A stretch of DNA of 64,000 nucleotides, from assembly GCF_016735615.1 (NCBI RefSeq), contig NZ_JAERSF010000003.1:372001-436000 (forward strand), given 5' to 3'. Positions 44,193 through 52,649 of this stretch are shown piece by piece. This DNA is from Flavobacterium tagetis (GTDB lineage: Bacteria; Bacteroidota; Bacteroidia; Flavobacteriales; Flavobacteriaceae). The notes under the pieces are model-generated. The model had not been told where the DNA came from. It saw only the letters and a program-made list of their open reading frames with translations, and ran no database searches. Position 1 is the stretch's first letter. Each line of letters begins with the position of its first letter. The position numbers and the translations under genes were made by a program.

Positions 44193-44879
44193 TTATTTTT
44201 CAATTTTAAATTCCAACCCGATGTTTCTAACGCTTTCTATTTTGATTTTAGGATCTGAATTAAAATATTTTCTAAGCCTGCTGATAAAAACATCCATGCT
44301 GCGCCCAGAGAAATAATCGTCTTTTTTCCAGACAGACATTAAAATTTGATCTCGCTTTAGTAACTGGTTATGGTTAAGATACAAATACTCAATAAGAGAT
44401 GCTTCCATTTCGGTGAGTTGCTGAACGTGGTTTTTATTGTTAAGCGTTAAACGTTCGTTATCAAAAATATACGAACCAATTTCGATGATATTATTTCCGT
44501 CTAGACTTCTTTTTTGCTCGATTCGCTTTAGAATGTTCTGTAAACGAAGAACCAGTTCGTCGACTTCAAAAGGTTTAGCGATGTAGTCGTCTGCACCAAG
44601 TTTTAGACCGATGATTTTATCTTCTTTCAACTTTCTTGCCGTTAGAAAAATAAAAGGAATTTCAGGATTGATAGTAATTATTTTTTCAGCCAATGAAAAT
44701 CCGTCCATCTTGGGCATCATTACATCAAAAATGCAAATATCAAAAATCTGATTTTTAAAATAGTCTAAAGCTATTTCGCCATTTTCTGCCCAGATTACTT
44801 CAAATTGATGCAATTCTAGGTATTGTTTTAAAATTGCCGCAAAGTCAAAATCGTCTTCGGCTAAAAGTAATCTTTTCAA
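44193..44879 (-). CDS. OmpR/PhoB-family response regulator
   Basis: 228 residues. The receiver domain (1-118) has LAEDD, phospho-acceptor Asp52 in FDVMMPKMDG, and the TARK switch with a later Lys (AKPFEVDEL). The winged-helix DNA-binding domain (~130-228) has the recognition helix region SGRSMDVFISRLRKYF. It lies 10 bases after the kinase gene, so the two form an operon. Winged-helix dimers bind direct repeats about 11 bp apart, exactly the pattern found at 46301-46328. Confidence 0.95.
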   Translation of the reverse strand: MKRLLLAEDDFDFAAILKQYLELHQFEVIWAENGEIALDYFKNQIFDICIFDVMMPKMDGFSLAEKIITINPEIPFIFLTARKLKEDKIIGLKLGADDYIAKPFEVDELVLRLQNILKRIEQKRSLDGNNIIEIGSYIFDNERLTLNNKNHVQQLTEMEASLIEYLYLNHNQLLKRDQILMSVWKKDDYFSGRSMDVFISRLRKYFNSDPKIKIESVRNIGLEFKIEK

Positions 44880-44889
44880 AATAAGGGAA

Positions 44890-46248
44890 TTAAACTTTTA
44901 ATAAAATAGTAAACTGAGTTCCTTTTCCTAAATCGCTAATAACGTTAACAGAACCCTGATGTGCTTTTACGATTTGGTCAACATAATATAATCCTAAACC
45001 TAAGCCTTTTGTATTGTGCAGATTTCCTTGTTCGACGCGATAAAATTTCTCGAAAAGAAAGGCTTGTTTGTTTTTGGCAATTCCAATTCCGTCATCTTCA
45101 AAACTAATTGAGAATTGTTTTTCCGCAATTTTTGTTTTTATTGTAATCGTATTTGAACCGTATTTTACAGCATTTTCCAGAACATTCAAAAAAGCAGTTG
45201 TTAAATGAAATTTATCTAAAACTAGAATTGTTTTCTGAGTTTGAAAATCGGTTTTAAGATTGATTTTTGGAAAAGTAATTTTAAAATCATTGACAATAGA
45301 AAGCAGGAAATCTTCGGCATCTATTTTTTCCTTTTGCAATTCAATTTCATTTTCTGCCAAAGAATTTGCCATAACCTGATCGATCAAATTTTGCAGACGG
45401 TTATTCTGACGTGAAATTGTGCTTACAATCGCGTTGAAATTTTCTTCGTTTTCACGAATGCTTTTCTGTGCTAGAATCTTTGTAGAAATTCCTAAAGTTG
45501 CCAATGGCGTTTTAAGTTCGTGCGTAATATTATTGATAAAATCGGTTTTTACATCACTCACTTTTTTCTGTTTGATTAAAGCTTTTAAGGCAATGACAAA
45601 AAGCGTGATTAAAGTTAGAATTGATAATAAAGACAGAATAAGAATAAAAGTCATTCGCCTCAAAATAATCATTTCCCAATCAATTACAGAAACGTACATA
45701 GAATCTTCTGTCAGCAATTGATATTCCTGATTTTCAAACGTTCCGTTGGTTGTTCCAACATAATTTCTCACTAAAAAAGCATGATTTAGCGAAGCCAGAT
45801 TTCCATACAATTTATTCTGGATAAAAGGTTTTTCCGAGAAAATCGTATCGGCTTTTTTAGCACTTTGATACAGAATAAACTTGTTGAGGACAATCGCAAA
45901 ATCAATTTTGAAATTCGGTAAATCTCGTTCAAATTTTCGCTGAAGATCGTGCGTTACAGCATTTTGATATTCATTTCTTAAAACGCCAATCTTAATATCG
46001 AGTTTAGTGTTTTTTCCTTTTATATATTTTTCAGAAAGGCTTTTGTAAAGTGCTTCTTTTTTTGCCACCAAGGCCGAATCAATATCGCTATAGTTATTAG
46101 AAATCTGGGCAATTTCATTTTTAATCTGCGTATGAAACTGCGCGACTTTATATTCGTAGGCTGTTTTTACCAAATAACATTGTACCGTCATAAGCACGAT
46201 GAGCGCTATGACAGAAAATGTGATTAATAAATTGATTCTTTGTTTCAT
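44890..46248 (-). CDS. Sensor histidine kinase
   Basis: 452 residues. Two membrane helices (8-28 and about 198-222) flank a periplasmic sensor domain of ~170 residues that shows no named fold. The dimerisation helix contains FINNITHELKTPLA with His243, and the ATPase domain has NVLENAVKYG, EDDGIGIAKNK and GLGLGLYYV. It faces a divergently transcribed outer-membrane receptor (46388-48502), which it probably controls through its partner regulator. Confidence 0.94.
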   Translation of the reverse strand: MKQRINLLITFSVIALIVLMTVQCYLVKTAYEYKVAQFHTQIKNEIAQISNNYSDIDSALVAKKEALYKSLSEKYIKGKNTKLDIKIGVLRNEYQNAVTHDLQRKFERDLPNFKIDFAIVLNKFILYQSAKKADTIFSEKPFIQNKLYGNLASLNHAFLVRNYVGTTNGTFENQEYQLLTEDSMYVSVIDWEMIILRRMTFILILSLLSILTLITLFVIALKALIKQKKVSDVKTDFINNITHELKTPLATLGISTKILAQKSIRENEENFNAIVSTISRQNNRLQNLIDQVMANSLAENEIELQKEKIDAEDFLLSIVNDFKITFPKINLKTDFQTQKTILVLDKFHLTTAFLNVLENAVKYGSNTITIKTKIAEKQFSISFEDDGIGIAKNKQAFLFEKFYRVEQGNLHNTKGLGLGLYYVDQIVKAHQGSVNVISDLGKGTQFTILLKV

Positions 46249-46300
46249 ATTCTTTTAAAATTCTGTTTCAAAAATACGGCTTTTACCATACAAATAGCAG

Positions 46301-46333
46301 ATTAACCCTGCATTAACCTACGATTAACTTTCG
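46301..46333 (+). promoter_or_regulatory. Three 11-bp-phased ATTAAC direct repeats (likely response-regulator operator)
   Basis: ATTAAC occurs at 46301, 46312 and 46323, exactly 11 bp apart, each followed by five variable bases. This is the spacing of tandem half-sites for OmpR-family regulators, and the site lies in the 139-bp gap between the two-component operon and the receptor gene. A -7-like box CATTTTTG (46351-46358) lies downstream, so the repeats would sit around -64 to -32 for the receptor. Confidence 0.65.
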
Positions 46334-46387
46334 GAACTAGATTTTCAAAGCATTTTTGCAGCAACATTAATCAATTTCAATTTTAAA

Positions 46388-48502
46388 ATGAACCTTTATC
46401 TGCCACTTAAACTTCTAATAACACTTTTGCTTTTTTGTCTTTCATTTATTGCGAATGCACAGAATGAAATACCAAAAGATTCTATTTCAAATCAATTAGA
46501 TGAAATTGTCATCGCCCAGGAGAAAAAGACATTTACAAACTCAAACGGAAATATAAAAGTTGACGTTGCCAATTCGGTTTACAATTCAATTCCAAATCCG
46601 GTCGATTTGCTTTCGAAACTGCCATCGGTTCAAGTAAGTACTGATCGTGAAAGTATTTCGATTGTCGGAAAAGGAAATCCGCTCATTTATATTGACGGCC
46701 AAAAAGGAACGATAACTGATTTGAATGCCTTGAGCGTCGCTGATATAAAGACTATTGAAATTATAAAGAATCCGTCTTCAAAATATGAAGCCGAAGGTCG
46801 CGCCGTGATTTTAATTGCCAGAAAATTGAGTAAAAAAGACAGTTTTAGAACTGAAATTTCTGAAGTGGCATCTTTCAAAAAGCATTATAATAATTATTTA
46901 GGGTTCAATTCTAGTTTTAAAAAAGGTAAATTAGAATGGAAAGCCAATTTTAACTACAATAAATTAAATCCTTGGGAAAGACATACTTTAGAATATGAGA
47001 TTCCAAAAGCTTCAATTGTTTCCGATTATGATGTTATGGCGAATACACACCGCAATCAATACGTTTTTGGAGGCGGAATGTTTTATAAAATAAAGGAGGA
47101 GGATTATTTCTCGATTAATGTAAATGGAAAACTTCAGAATGATACTTTCGATATTAATACTTTTACGTTCAATCAAAATCAGGATCAGATCAATAATGTT
47201 TTTACGCTGAGTGATAATTCGAGTAAAAAGGATTTTGTCAATGCATTTGTAAATTATTCAAAAAAAATAAAATCGATCAACACGCAGCTTTTTGCTGGTT
47301 TTCAGTATTCAAATTTTAATCAGCATCTGGAAAGTTTAGTAGCCAACAATTATAACGAAACCGATTTTGAATTGTCGCAAAACCGCGATCAGAAATTTAA
47401 TGTTGATGTCTTTTCTGGAAGAATCGATTTGGAGAAAAAGTTTAAAAATGAAATGAATCTAGAATATGGTGCACTGTATTTAAAGGCAAAATCGTTATCA
47501 AACGCAGACATTTTTGATTTTGAGAAAAACATTAACGAAATTTCAGATTATGATTTTAAAGAAGAAAACCTCGCTGCTTATATCCAGTTTTCTAGAAAAC
47601 TCAAAAAAGTCGATTTCTCATTCGGATTAAGAGCGGAAAACACCAATGTTTATGCAAAGTTTAGAACGCAAGTTGCACCTTCAATCGATAAAAATTATAC
47701 CAATTTGTTTCCGAAAGCCAATATTACTTTTCCTATTGACAGCACAAAAAGTATTATTCTAGATTATGCGAAAAGCATTGTGAGACCTAAGTATTCTTCA
47801 TTAAGTCAGATTGCTACCTATATAAATCCGTATTTTTTATATGGCAGTAGTATAAATTTAGGACCAGCATTTGTAGATGAAATTTCGAGTACCTTCCAAT
47901 ATTTAGACAAAACTTTAAAATTTGGTTATTATCATACTAAAGATGTCGTTAATCCGACTTTTGTATTCAATGATGAAACAAATGTGCTGATGATTACCGA
48001 TATTAATTTTAAGCGAGAAACGGGTTTTACAATAGATTTGACGCTTCCCTTTACTTATAAATTCTGGACTACAACAAATTCTCTTGTTTTTGCAAAAAGT
48101 AAGACTGAAGATGACAGAGCTTTATTGCATCCATCAAAACCTTATTTATATTATTATTCCAATAACACTTTTAAACTGCCGAAAGATTTCAGTTTTGTTC
48201 TTTCTTTTTGGGGAATGACAAAACAAAACGATGGAATTTTTGAACGAAAAGCCAATTTTATTGTCGATTTATCGCTGGTAAAAACATTCGGCAAAAACTG
48301 GAGCTGTACTTTAAATTATAATGATATTTTTAAAGCTACGACTTATACAGATGCTTTTAGCATTAATAATATAAATTCAAAGTTTAAATATTGGGTTGAT
48401 GCAAATGAGATTTCTATTGCAGTTCGTTATTCTTTCGGAAAGATAAAAGATTCAGAATACAAAGGAAAAAGCATCAATGAGAGTGAAAATAGAATCAGAT
48501 AA
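46388..48502 (+). CDS. TonB-dependent-receptor-like outer-membrane beta-barrel protein
   Basis: 704 residues. Signal peptide (LLFCLSFIANAQ), then a plug domain at ~35-150 (VDLLSKLPSVQVSTDRESISIVGKG; PLIYIDGQKG; IKTIEIIKNPSSKYEAEGRAVI), then a C-terminal barrel in the OMP_b-brl_3 style without the usual N-terminal carboxypeptidase-like domain. No TonB box is evident in the first residues after cleavage. The final strand is not terminal: a polar tail follows AVRYSFG. The divergent two-component system suggests induction by an envelope signal or metal. Confidence 0.87.
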   Translation: MNLYLPLKLLITLLLFCLSFIANAQNEIPKDSISNQLDEIVIAQEKKTFTNSNGNIKVDVANSVYNSIPNPVDLLSKLPSVQVSTDRESISIVGKGNPLIYIDGQKGTITDLNALSVADIKTIEIIKNPSSKYEAEGRAVILIARKLSKKDSFRTEISEVASFKKHYNNYLGFNSSFKKGKLEWKANFNYNKLNPWERHTLEYEIPKASIVSDYDVMANTHRNQYVFGGGMFYKIKEEDYFSINVNGKLQNDTFDINTFTFNQNQDQINNVFTLSDNSSKKDFVNAFVNYSKKIKSINTQLFAGFQYSNFNQHLESLVANNYNETDFELSQNRDQKFNVDVFSGRIDLEKKFKNEMNLEYGALYLKAKSLSNADIFDFEKNINEISDYDFKEENLAAYIQFSRKLKKVDFSFGLRAENTNVYAKFRTQVAPSIDKNYTNLFPKANITFPIDSTKSIILDYAKSIVRPKYSSLSQIATYINPYFLYGSSINLGPAFVDEISSTFQYLDKTLKFGYYHTKDVVNPTFVFNDETNVLMITDINFKRETGFTIDLTLPFTYKFWTTTNSLVFAKSKTEDDRALLHPSKPYLYYYSNNTFKLPKDFSFVLSFWGMTKQNDGIFERKANFIVDLSLVKTFGKNWSCTLNYNDIFKATTYTDAFSINNINSKFKYWVDANEISIAVRYSFGKIKDSEYKGKSINESENRIR

Positions 48503-48523
48503 GGTTTGAAAAACCAAAAAATA

Positions 48524-48574
48524 AAATCCCAAATTCCAATTTCTCAGAAGCATTGAGATTGGAATTTGGGATTT
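48524..48574. terminator. Bidirectional terminator between receptor and rsmD
   Basis: A 17-bp perfect stem, AAATCCCAAATTCCAAT (48524-48540) with ATTGGAATTTGGGATTT (48558-48574), between convergent genes. It shares its core with terminators at 10428 and 11753. Confidence 0.85.
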
Positions 48575-48596
48575 CAATATTTTAATATTTAAAAAT

Positions 48597-49202
48597 TTAC
48601 CCTTCGTCTTCTTCCGTTTCTTTTTTAGAAATATCGTGCGGTAATTCTTCGTCATCGTCAGTAGAATTTAGTTCGAAGAAACTAAAAAACGAACCACCGT
48701 AACTTTTCTGGAAAGAAAAGTTAATCATGTGGTCTAGTTTTGTATACTTTGAATGTTCGATAATCATCATGCCGTCTTCTTCCAATAAATCTCTTTCAAA
48801 AACCGTTAGCACAATTTTTTCAAAAGTTGCTTGGTCTAAGCCATAAGGCGGATCTGCAAAAATAATGTCGTAAGTTGTTTTAGAGTTTTCTAAGAATTTA
48901 AAAACATCACTTTTAGTTGCAGCAATATCAAAATCGTATTCCGATGAAACTTGTTTGATAAATTTTACGCATCCGAAATCACCATCAACAGAGGTAATAG
49001 GAGCACTTCCGCGTGAAGCAAACTCATAACTGATGTTTCCTGTTCCCGAAAATAAATCTAAAACCTTTAAACTGTCAAAATTAAAATGATTATTTAAAAC
49101 ATTAAATAATGCTTCTTTACTCATGTCAGTCGTTGGTCTTACAGGTAGATTTTTTGGCGGAAAAATTCGGCGTCCTTTGTATTTTCCTGAAATGATTCTC
49201 AT
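48597..49202 (-). CDS. rsmD: 16S rRNA (guanine-966-N2) methyltransferase
   Basis: 201 residues. Start MRIISGKYKGRRIFPPKNLPVRPTTD is diagnostic. The SAM motif is VLDLFSGTGNISYEFASRG and the N-methylation motif is FADPPYGLDQATFEKI. It methylates G966 in the small ribosomal subunit. The acidic tail (TDDDEELPHDISKKETEEDE) is an addition. Its ATG overlaps the stop of the upstream gene by 4 bases, so translation is coupled. Confidence 0.95.
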   Translation of the reverse strand: MRIISGKYKGRRIFPPKNLPVRPTTDMSKEALFNVLNNHFNFDSLKVLDLFSGTGNISYEFASRGSAPITSVDGDFGCVKFIKQVSSEYDFDIAATKSDVFKFLENSKTTYDIIFADPPYGLDQATFEKIVLTVFERDLLEEDGMMIIEHSKYTKLDHMINFSFQKSYGGSFFSFFELNSTDDDEELPHDISKKETEEDEG

Positions 49203-50020
49203 GATTGAAATAAGATATAATGTTTTTGATTTTGAGCAGTTGTAAAGCTGTTTTTCTCTTTTAGTTTTGATACATCCATAAAAGAAATATGGCGCACGTA
49301 TTTGTAAGCTATAGCGTAAAAAGGATCATTTTCTGAAATCGTTCCTAATAATTCTAATTTGAAACTTTCAGGATTCATGCTCATTTGCTCTGCCGTAAAT
49401 AAAATGTAATAGATGAAATCTTCTGGAGTATTGTATTCGAACGAATTAAACAATAAAAGTTTTTGATTTTGTACCACGATAATTTCAAAATTACCATGAT
49501 TAAAATTCACGATCATTTTCTTGTCGTCATTGTTTCTTGAGTTATCTAGAATTTTCTCGACCAAAATGCTGTTGGCATGTTTAGAATTAAAAGAACCCAC
49601 ATTGTCAATCAGGAAGTTGTTGATATTCACATACGGAATATAAACCGAATTCATCTGGTAATTAGGAATTTGATCAAAAGTAAAGTGATCTGTTTCAAAT
49701 ACTTTTGTAGTGTATTGCAGATAACTTCCTAAATAATTCTCATCAAATAAAGCAGTGGGAACAAAAGTCGAGAAATTGTTATTATGGATAACCATTACTT
49801 CGTCGTAAGTTTCTTTTAATTCAGGATTAGTCTTGAAAGCATTGCTGAATAAATCTTCAATTCGAGGCGTTTTGTTGGTAGTGTCAAACTTTATTTCTTT
49901 AAAAGAAGTAATGACATTGTTTAAAGTATCAAAACAGCAGAATGAAAATCCAGTCAGGGAAACCTGAATAGAAAGTTTTCTGTAATTTTTTGAAGTAATG
50001 TTAGTATTTTGTAATGACAT
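49199..50020 (-). CDS. DUF3822-family protein
   Basis: 273 residues from the ATG at 50020; an upstream start at 50077 would add 19 unlikely residues. It begins MSLQNTNITSKNYRKLSIQV and alternates strands and helices in the manner of an actin-like ATPase fold: LTGFSFCCFDTLNN, FETDHFTFDQIPNYQMNSVYIPY, and later HGNFEIIVVQNQKLLLFNSFEY. DUF3822 proteins are found with rsmD throughout Bacteroidota, as here, but their role is not known. The two genes overlap by four bases. Confidence 0.83.
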   Translation of the reverse strand: MSLQNTNITSKNYRKLSIQVSLTGFSFCCFDTLNNVITSFKEIKFDTTNKTPRIEDLFSNAFKTNPELKETYDEVMVIHNNNFSTFVPTALFDENYLGSYLQYTTKVFETDHFTFDQIPNYQMNSVYIPYVNINNFLIDNVGSFNSKHANSILVEKILDNSRNNDDKKMIVNFNHGNFEIIVVQNQKLLLFNSFEYNTPEDFIYYILFTAEQMSMNPESFKLELLGTISENDPFYAIAYKYVRHISFMDVSKLKEKNSFTTAQNQKHYILFQS

Positions 50021-50307
50021 AGTTGATTTACAATTCGTTACCTGTTTTAAATCAAGAAAGAATTTAAGCGACCACAAACTTACAAATTAAAAAGGAACAA
50101 TTATAATTGCAATTTCAAAAAACAATTTGAATCTAAGTTTAAAACAAGGTTAAGAAAAAGTATATTTATTTGGAAATTAATTAGTTAATATATTTTGCTC
50201 TTTTGATTGTTGAATGTGTCTTATTATTTGAAGAATTTTAAAGTTTGGAATTTAAAGATTGGAATTTAAAATTTAAAAAGACGACCTTTGTATTTCAATA
50301 TTATTTT

Positions 50308-51717
50308 ATGAATTCTGCACAGTTTTACGGTATTTTACAAAAGCGATTTCCTTTTCCTCCAACTTATAAACAGGATATTTTTTTTCAGAAAATTGCCATT
50401 TTCCTAACCGAACCTCAAAACGACACCATTTTTGTTTTGAAAGGATATGCCGGTACGGGAAAAACAACTGTAATTTCTACCATTGTCAATAATTTAAGCG
50501 ATATCAATAAAAAGTACGTTTTATTGGCACCAACGGGACGTGCGGCAAAAGTAATTGCCAATTATTCTAATAATCCAGCTTTTACAATTCATAAAAAAAT
50601 ATATTTTCCGAAGAAATCTTCTGGTGGTGGAGTAGCTTTTACCAAACAAGTCAACAAACACAAAAACACCATTTTTATCGTCGATGAGGCTTCGATGATT
50701 TCAGACAGTACTTTAGACAGCGGTTCACTTCTGGACGATTTGATTAATTATGTCTATTCTGGGCAAAACTGTAAAATGATACTTTTGGGAGATACAGCTC
50801 AGCTTCCGCCAGTCAATTTGGATGTTAGTCCAGCTTTGGATATTGATACTTTGGGTTTTCATTACAGTAAGGAAATTGATCATATCGAATTGGATGAAGT
50901 AATGCGTCAGGAAGAAAGTTCAGGAATTTTATACAATGCGACAGAATTGCGTGAATTGCTCAAAGAAAGCTTCATTACCGAATTCCGATTCAATGTAAAG
51001 AAGTTTAAAGATATTGTTCGTTTGACCGATGGTTATGACATTCAAGATGCGATCAATATGGCGTATAGCAATTATAGTATTGAAGATACTGCTTTTATTG
51101 TTCGTTCTAATAAAAGAGCCAATCAATATAATGAACAGATTCGAAGCCGAATTTTGTTTAAAGAAAGCGAACTTTCGGTTGGAGATTTCTTGATGGTGGT
51201 AAAAAATAATTATTTCTGGCTGAAAGAAACTGATGAAGCGGGATTTATTGCCAACGGTGATATCATAGAAGTTTTAGAACTTTTCGGAATTAGAGAATTA
51301 TACGGCTTTAAGTTTGCGAAAGTAAAAATCAGAATGGTCGATTATTCAGAACAAAAGCCTTTTGAAACGGTTTTAATTCTAGATACTTTAACCAGCGAAT
51401 CACCATCTTTGACGTATGAAGAATCAAATCGTCTATACGAAGAAGTGATGAAAGATTATGAAGACGAACCAACCAAATACAAGAGATTTCAAAAAGTAAA
51501 AGAAAACGAATATTTCAACGGATTACAGGTGAAATTCTCATATGCGATAACGTGTCACAAATCGCAAGGTGGACAATGGAATACGGTTTTTATAGAACAG
51601 CCATTTCTGCCAAACGGAATTGATACTGATTACATTAGATGGCTTTACACCGCTATGACACGTGCTAAAAATAAGCTATATTTGATAGGCTTTAAAGACG
51701 AGAGTTTTGAAGAATAA
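50308..51717 (+). CDS. RecD/Dda-like SF1B DNA helicase
   Basis: 469 residues. Walker A GYAGTGKTTV is near 50, Walker B IFIVDEASMI near 130, and then helicase motifs LLGDTAQLPPV, VIRSNKRANQYNE-like IVRSNKRANQYNEQIR, and the C-terminal motif SYAITCHKSQGGQWNTVFIEQP with WLYTAMTRAKNKLYLIG. This is the SF1B 5'-3' helicase type of RecD2 or phage Dda, lacking RecBC partners. ATG 50308 is used; the upstream TTG (50245) adds an AT-rich 21-residue leader of poor quality. Confidence 0.93.
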   Translation: MNSAQFYGILQKRFPFPPTYKQDIFFQKIAIFLTEPQNDTIFVLKGYAGTGKTTVISTIVNNLSDINKKYVLLAPTGRAAKVIANYSNNPAFTIHKKIYFPKKSSGGGVAFTKQVNKHKNTIFIVDEASMISDSTLDSGSLLDDLINYVYSGQNCKMILLGDTAQLPPVNLDVSPALDIDTLGFHYSKEIDHIELDEVMRQEESSGILYNATELRELLKESFITEFRFNVKKFKDIVRLTDGYDIQDAINMAYSNYSIEDTAFIVRSNKRANQYNEQIRSRILFKESELSVGDFLMVVKNNYFWLKETDEAGFIANGDIIEVLELFGIRELYGFKFAKVKIRMVDYSEQKPFETVLILDTLTSESPSLTYEESNRLYEEVMKDYEDEPTKYKRFQKVKENEYFNGLQVKFSYAITCHKSQGGQWNTVFIEQPFLPNGIDTDYIRWLYTAMTRAKNKLYLIGFKDESFEE

Positions 51718-51720
51718 TTG

Positions 51721-51802
51721 TTTGCCACGAATTTCACGAATTAGCACGAATTATTTTTTTTAAGTTATGTAAATTAGTGTAATTCGTGAAATTCGTGGCA
51801 AA
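51721..51802. repeat. 23-bp perfect inverted repeat (TTTGCCACGAATTTCACGAA type)
   Basis: Arms 51721-51743 and 51780-51802 are exact complements, with a 36-base centre that contains weaker GCACGAATT repeats. It fills almost the whole gap between the helicase and ygiD genes and could also terminate the first. Confidence 0.85.
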
Positions 51803-51817
51803 AAAAAGTTTTACCAA

Positions 51818-52648
51818 ATGACAACATTAAACGACTTACATTCGATTTCGTCGACGTTTTCGAATACAGATAAAATGCCGGTTCTGTTTTTAGGACACGG
51901 CAGCCCAATGAATGCTATTGAAGAAAATCAGTTTGTAACTGGTTTTCGTAATTTGGCGAAAACACTACCACAACCCAACGCTATTTTATGTGTTTCTGCG
52001 CATTGGTTTACAAAAGGAACAAAAGTAACGTCAATGGAAATGCCAAGAACCATTCATGATTTTGGAGGTTTTCCACAAGCGCTTTTTGATGTTCAGTACC
52101 CAGCAAAAGGAAGTCCGGAATTGGCCGTTGAAACGCAAAAGATTTTAGATCCCGTAATGGTCGAATTAGACGAGCATTGGGGTTTAGATCATGGCGCTTG
52201 GAGTGTGATTAAACATTTGTATCCAAACGCAGATGTTCCGGTAATTCAGTTGAGCATCGATTATACCAAATCGGGGCAATATCATTTTGAATTGGCTCAA
52301 AAACTACAGGCACTACGCTACAAAGGCGTTTTAATCATCGGAAGCGGAAATATTGTCCACAATCTAAGAATGGTTGATTTTAGAAATTTTGATAAAGATA
52401 ATTACGGTTACGATTGGGCTATAGAAGCACGAGAAACCGTAAATAATTATTTATTAGATGGAAATTTCCAACCTTTAATTGATTTCGAAAAACTAAATAA
52501 AGCTGTTCAATTGGCAGTTCCAACACCAGAACATTATCTTCCGTTATTGTATACTTTAGGTTTAAAAGATAAAAAGGATGAATTGGATTTGTTTAATGAT
52601 AAACTATTAGCAGGTTCTCTAAGTATGACTTCTGTAAAAATTATGTAA
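51818..52648 (+). CDS. ygiD: 4,5-DOPA extradiol dioxygenase-like (YgiD/LigB family)
   Basis: 276 residues. The class III extradiol dioxygenase core is visible: PVLFLGHGSPMNAIE with a metal-ligand His, AHWFTKGT with a second His, DHGAWSVIKHLYP and SGNIVHNLR. E. coli YgiD opens the ring of L-DOPA; the physiological substrate here is unknown. It lies just after the palindrome. Confidence 0.92.
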   Translation: MTTLNDLHSISSTFSNTDKMPVLFLGHGSPMNAIEENQFVTGFRNLAKTLPQPNAILCVSAHWFTKGTKVTSMEMPRTIHDFGGFPQALFDVQYPAKGSPELAVETQKILDPVMVELDEHWGLDHGAWSVIKHLYPNADVPVIQLSIDYTKSGQYHFELAQKLQALRYKGVLIIGSGNIVHNLRMVDFRNFDKDNYGYDWAIEARETVNNYLLDGNFQPLIDFEKLNKAVQLAVPTPEHYLPLLYTLGLKDKKDELDLFNDKLLAGSLSMTSVKIM

Positions 52649-52649
52649 T

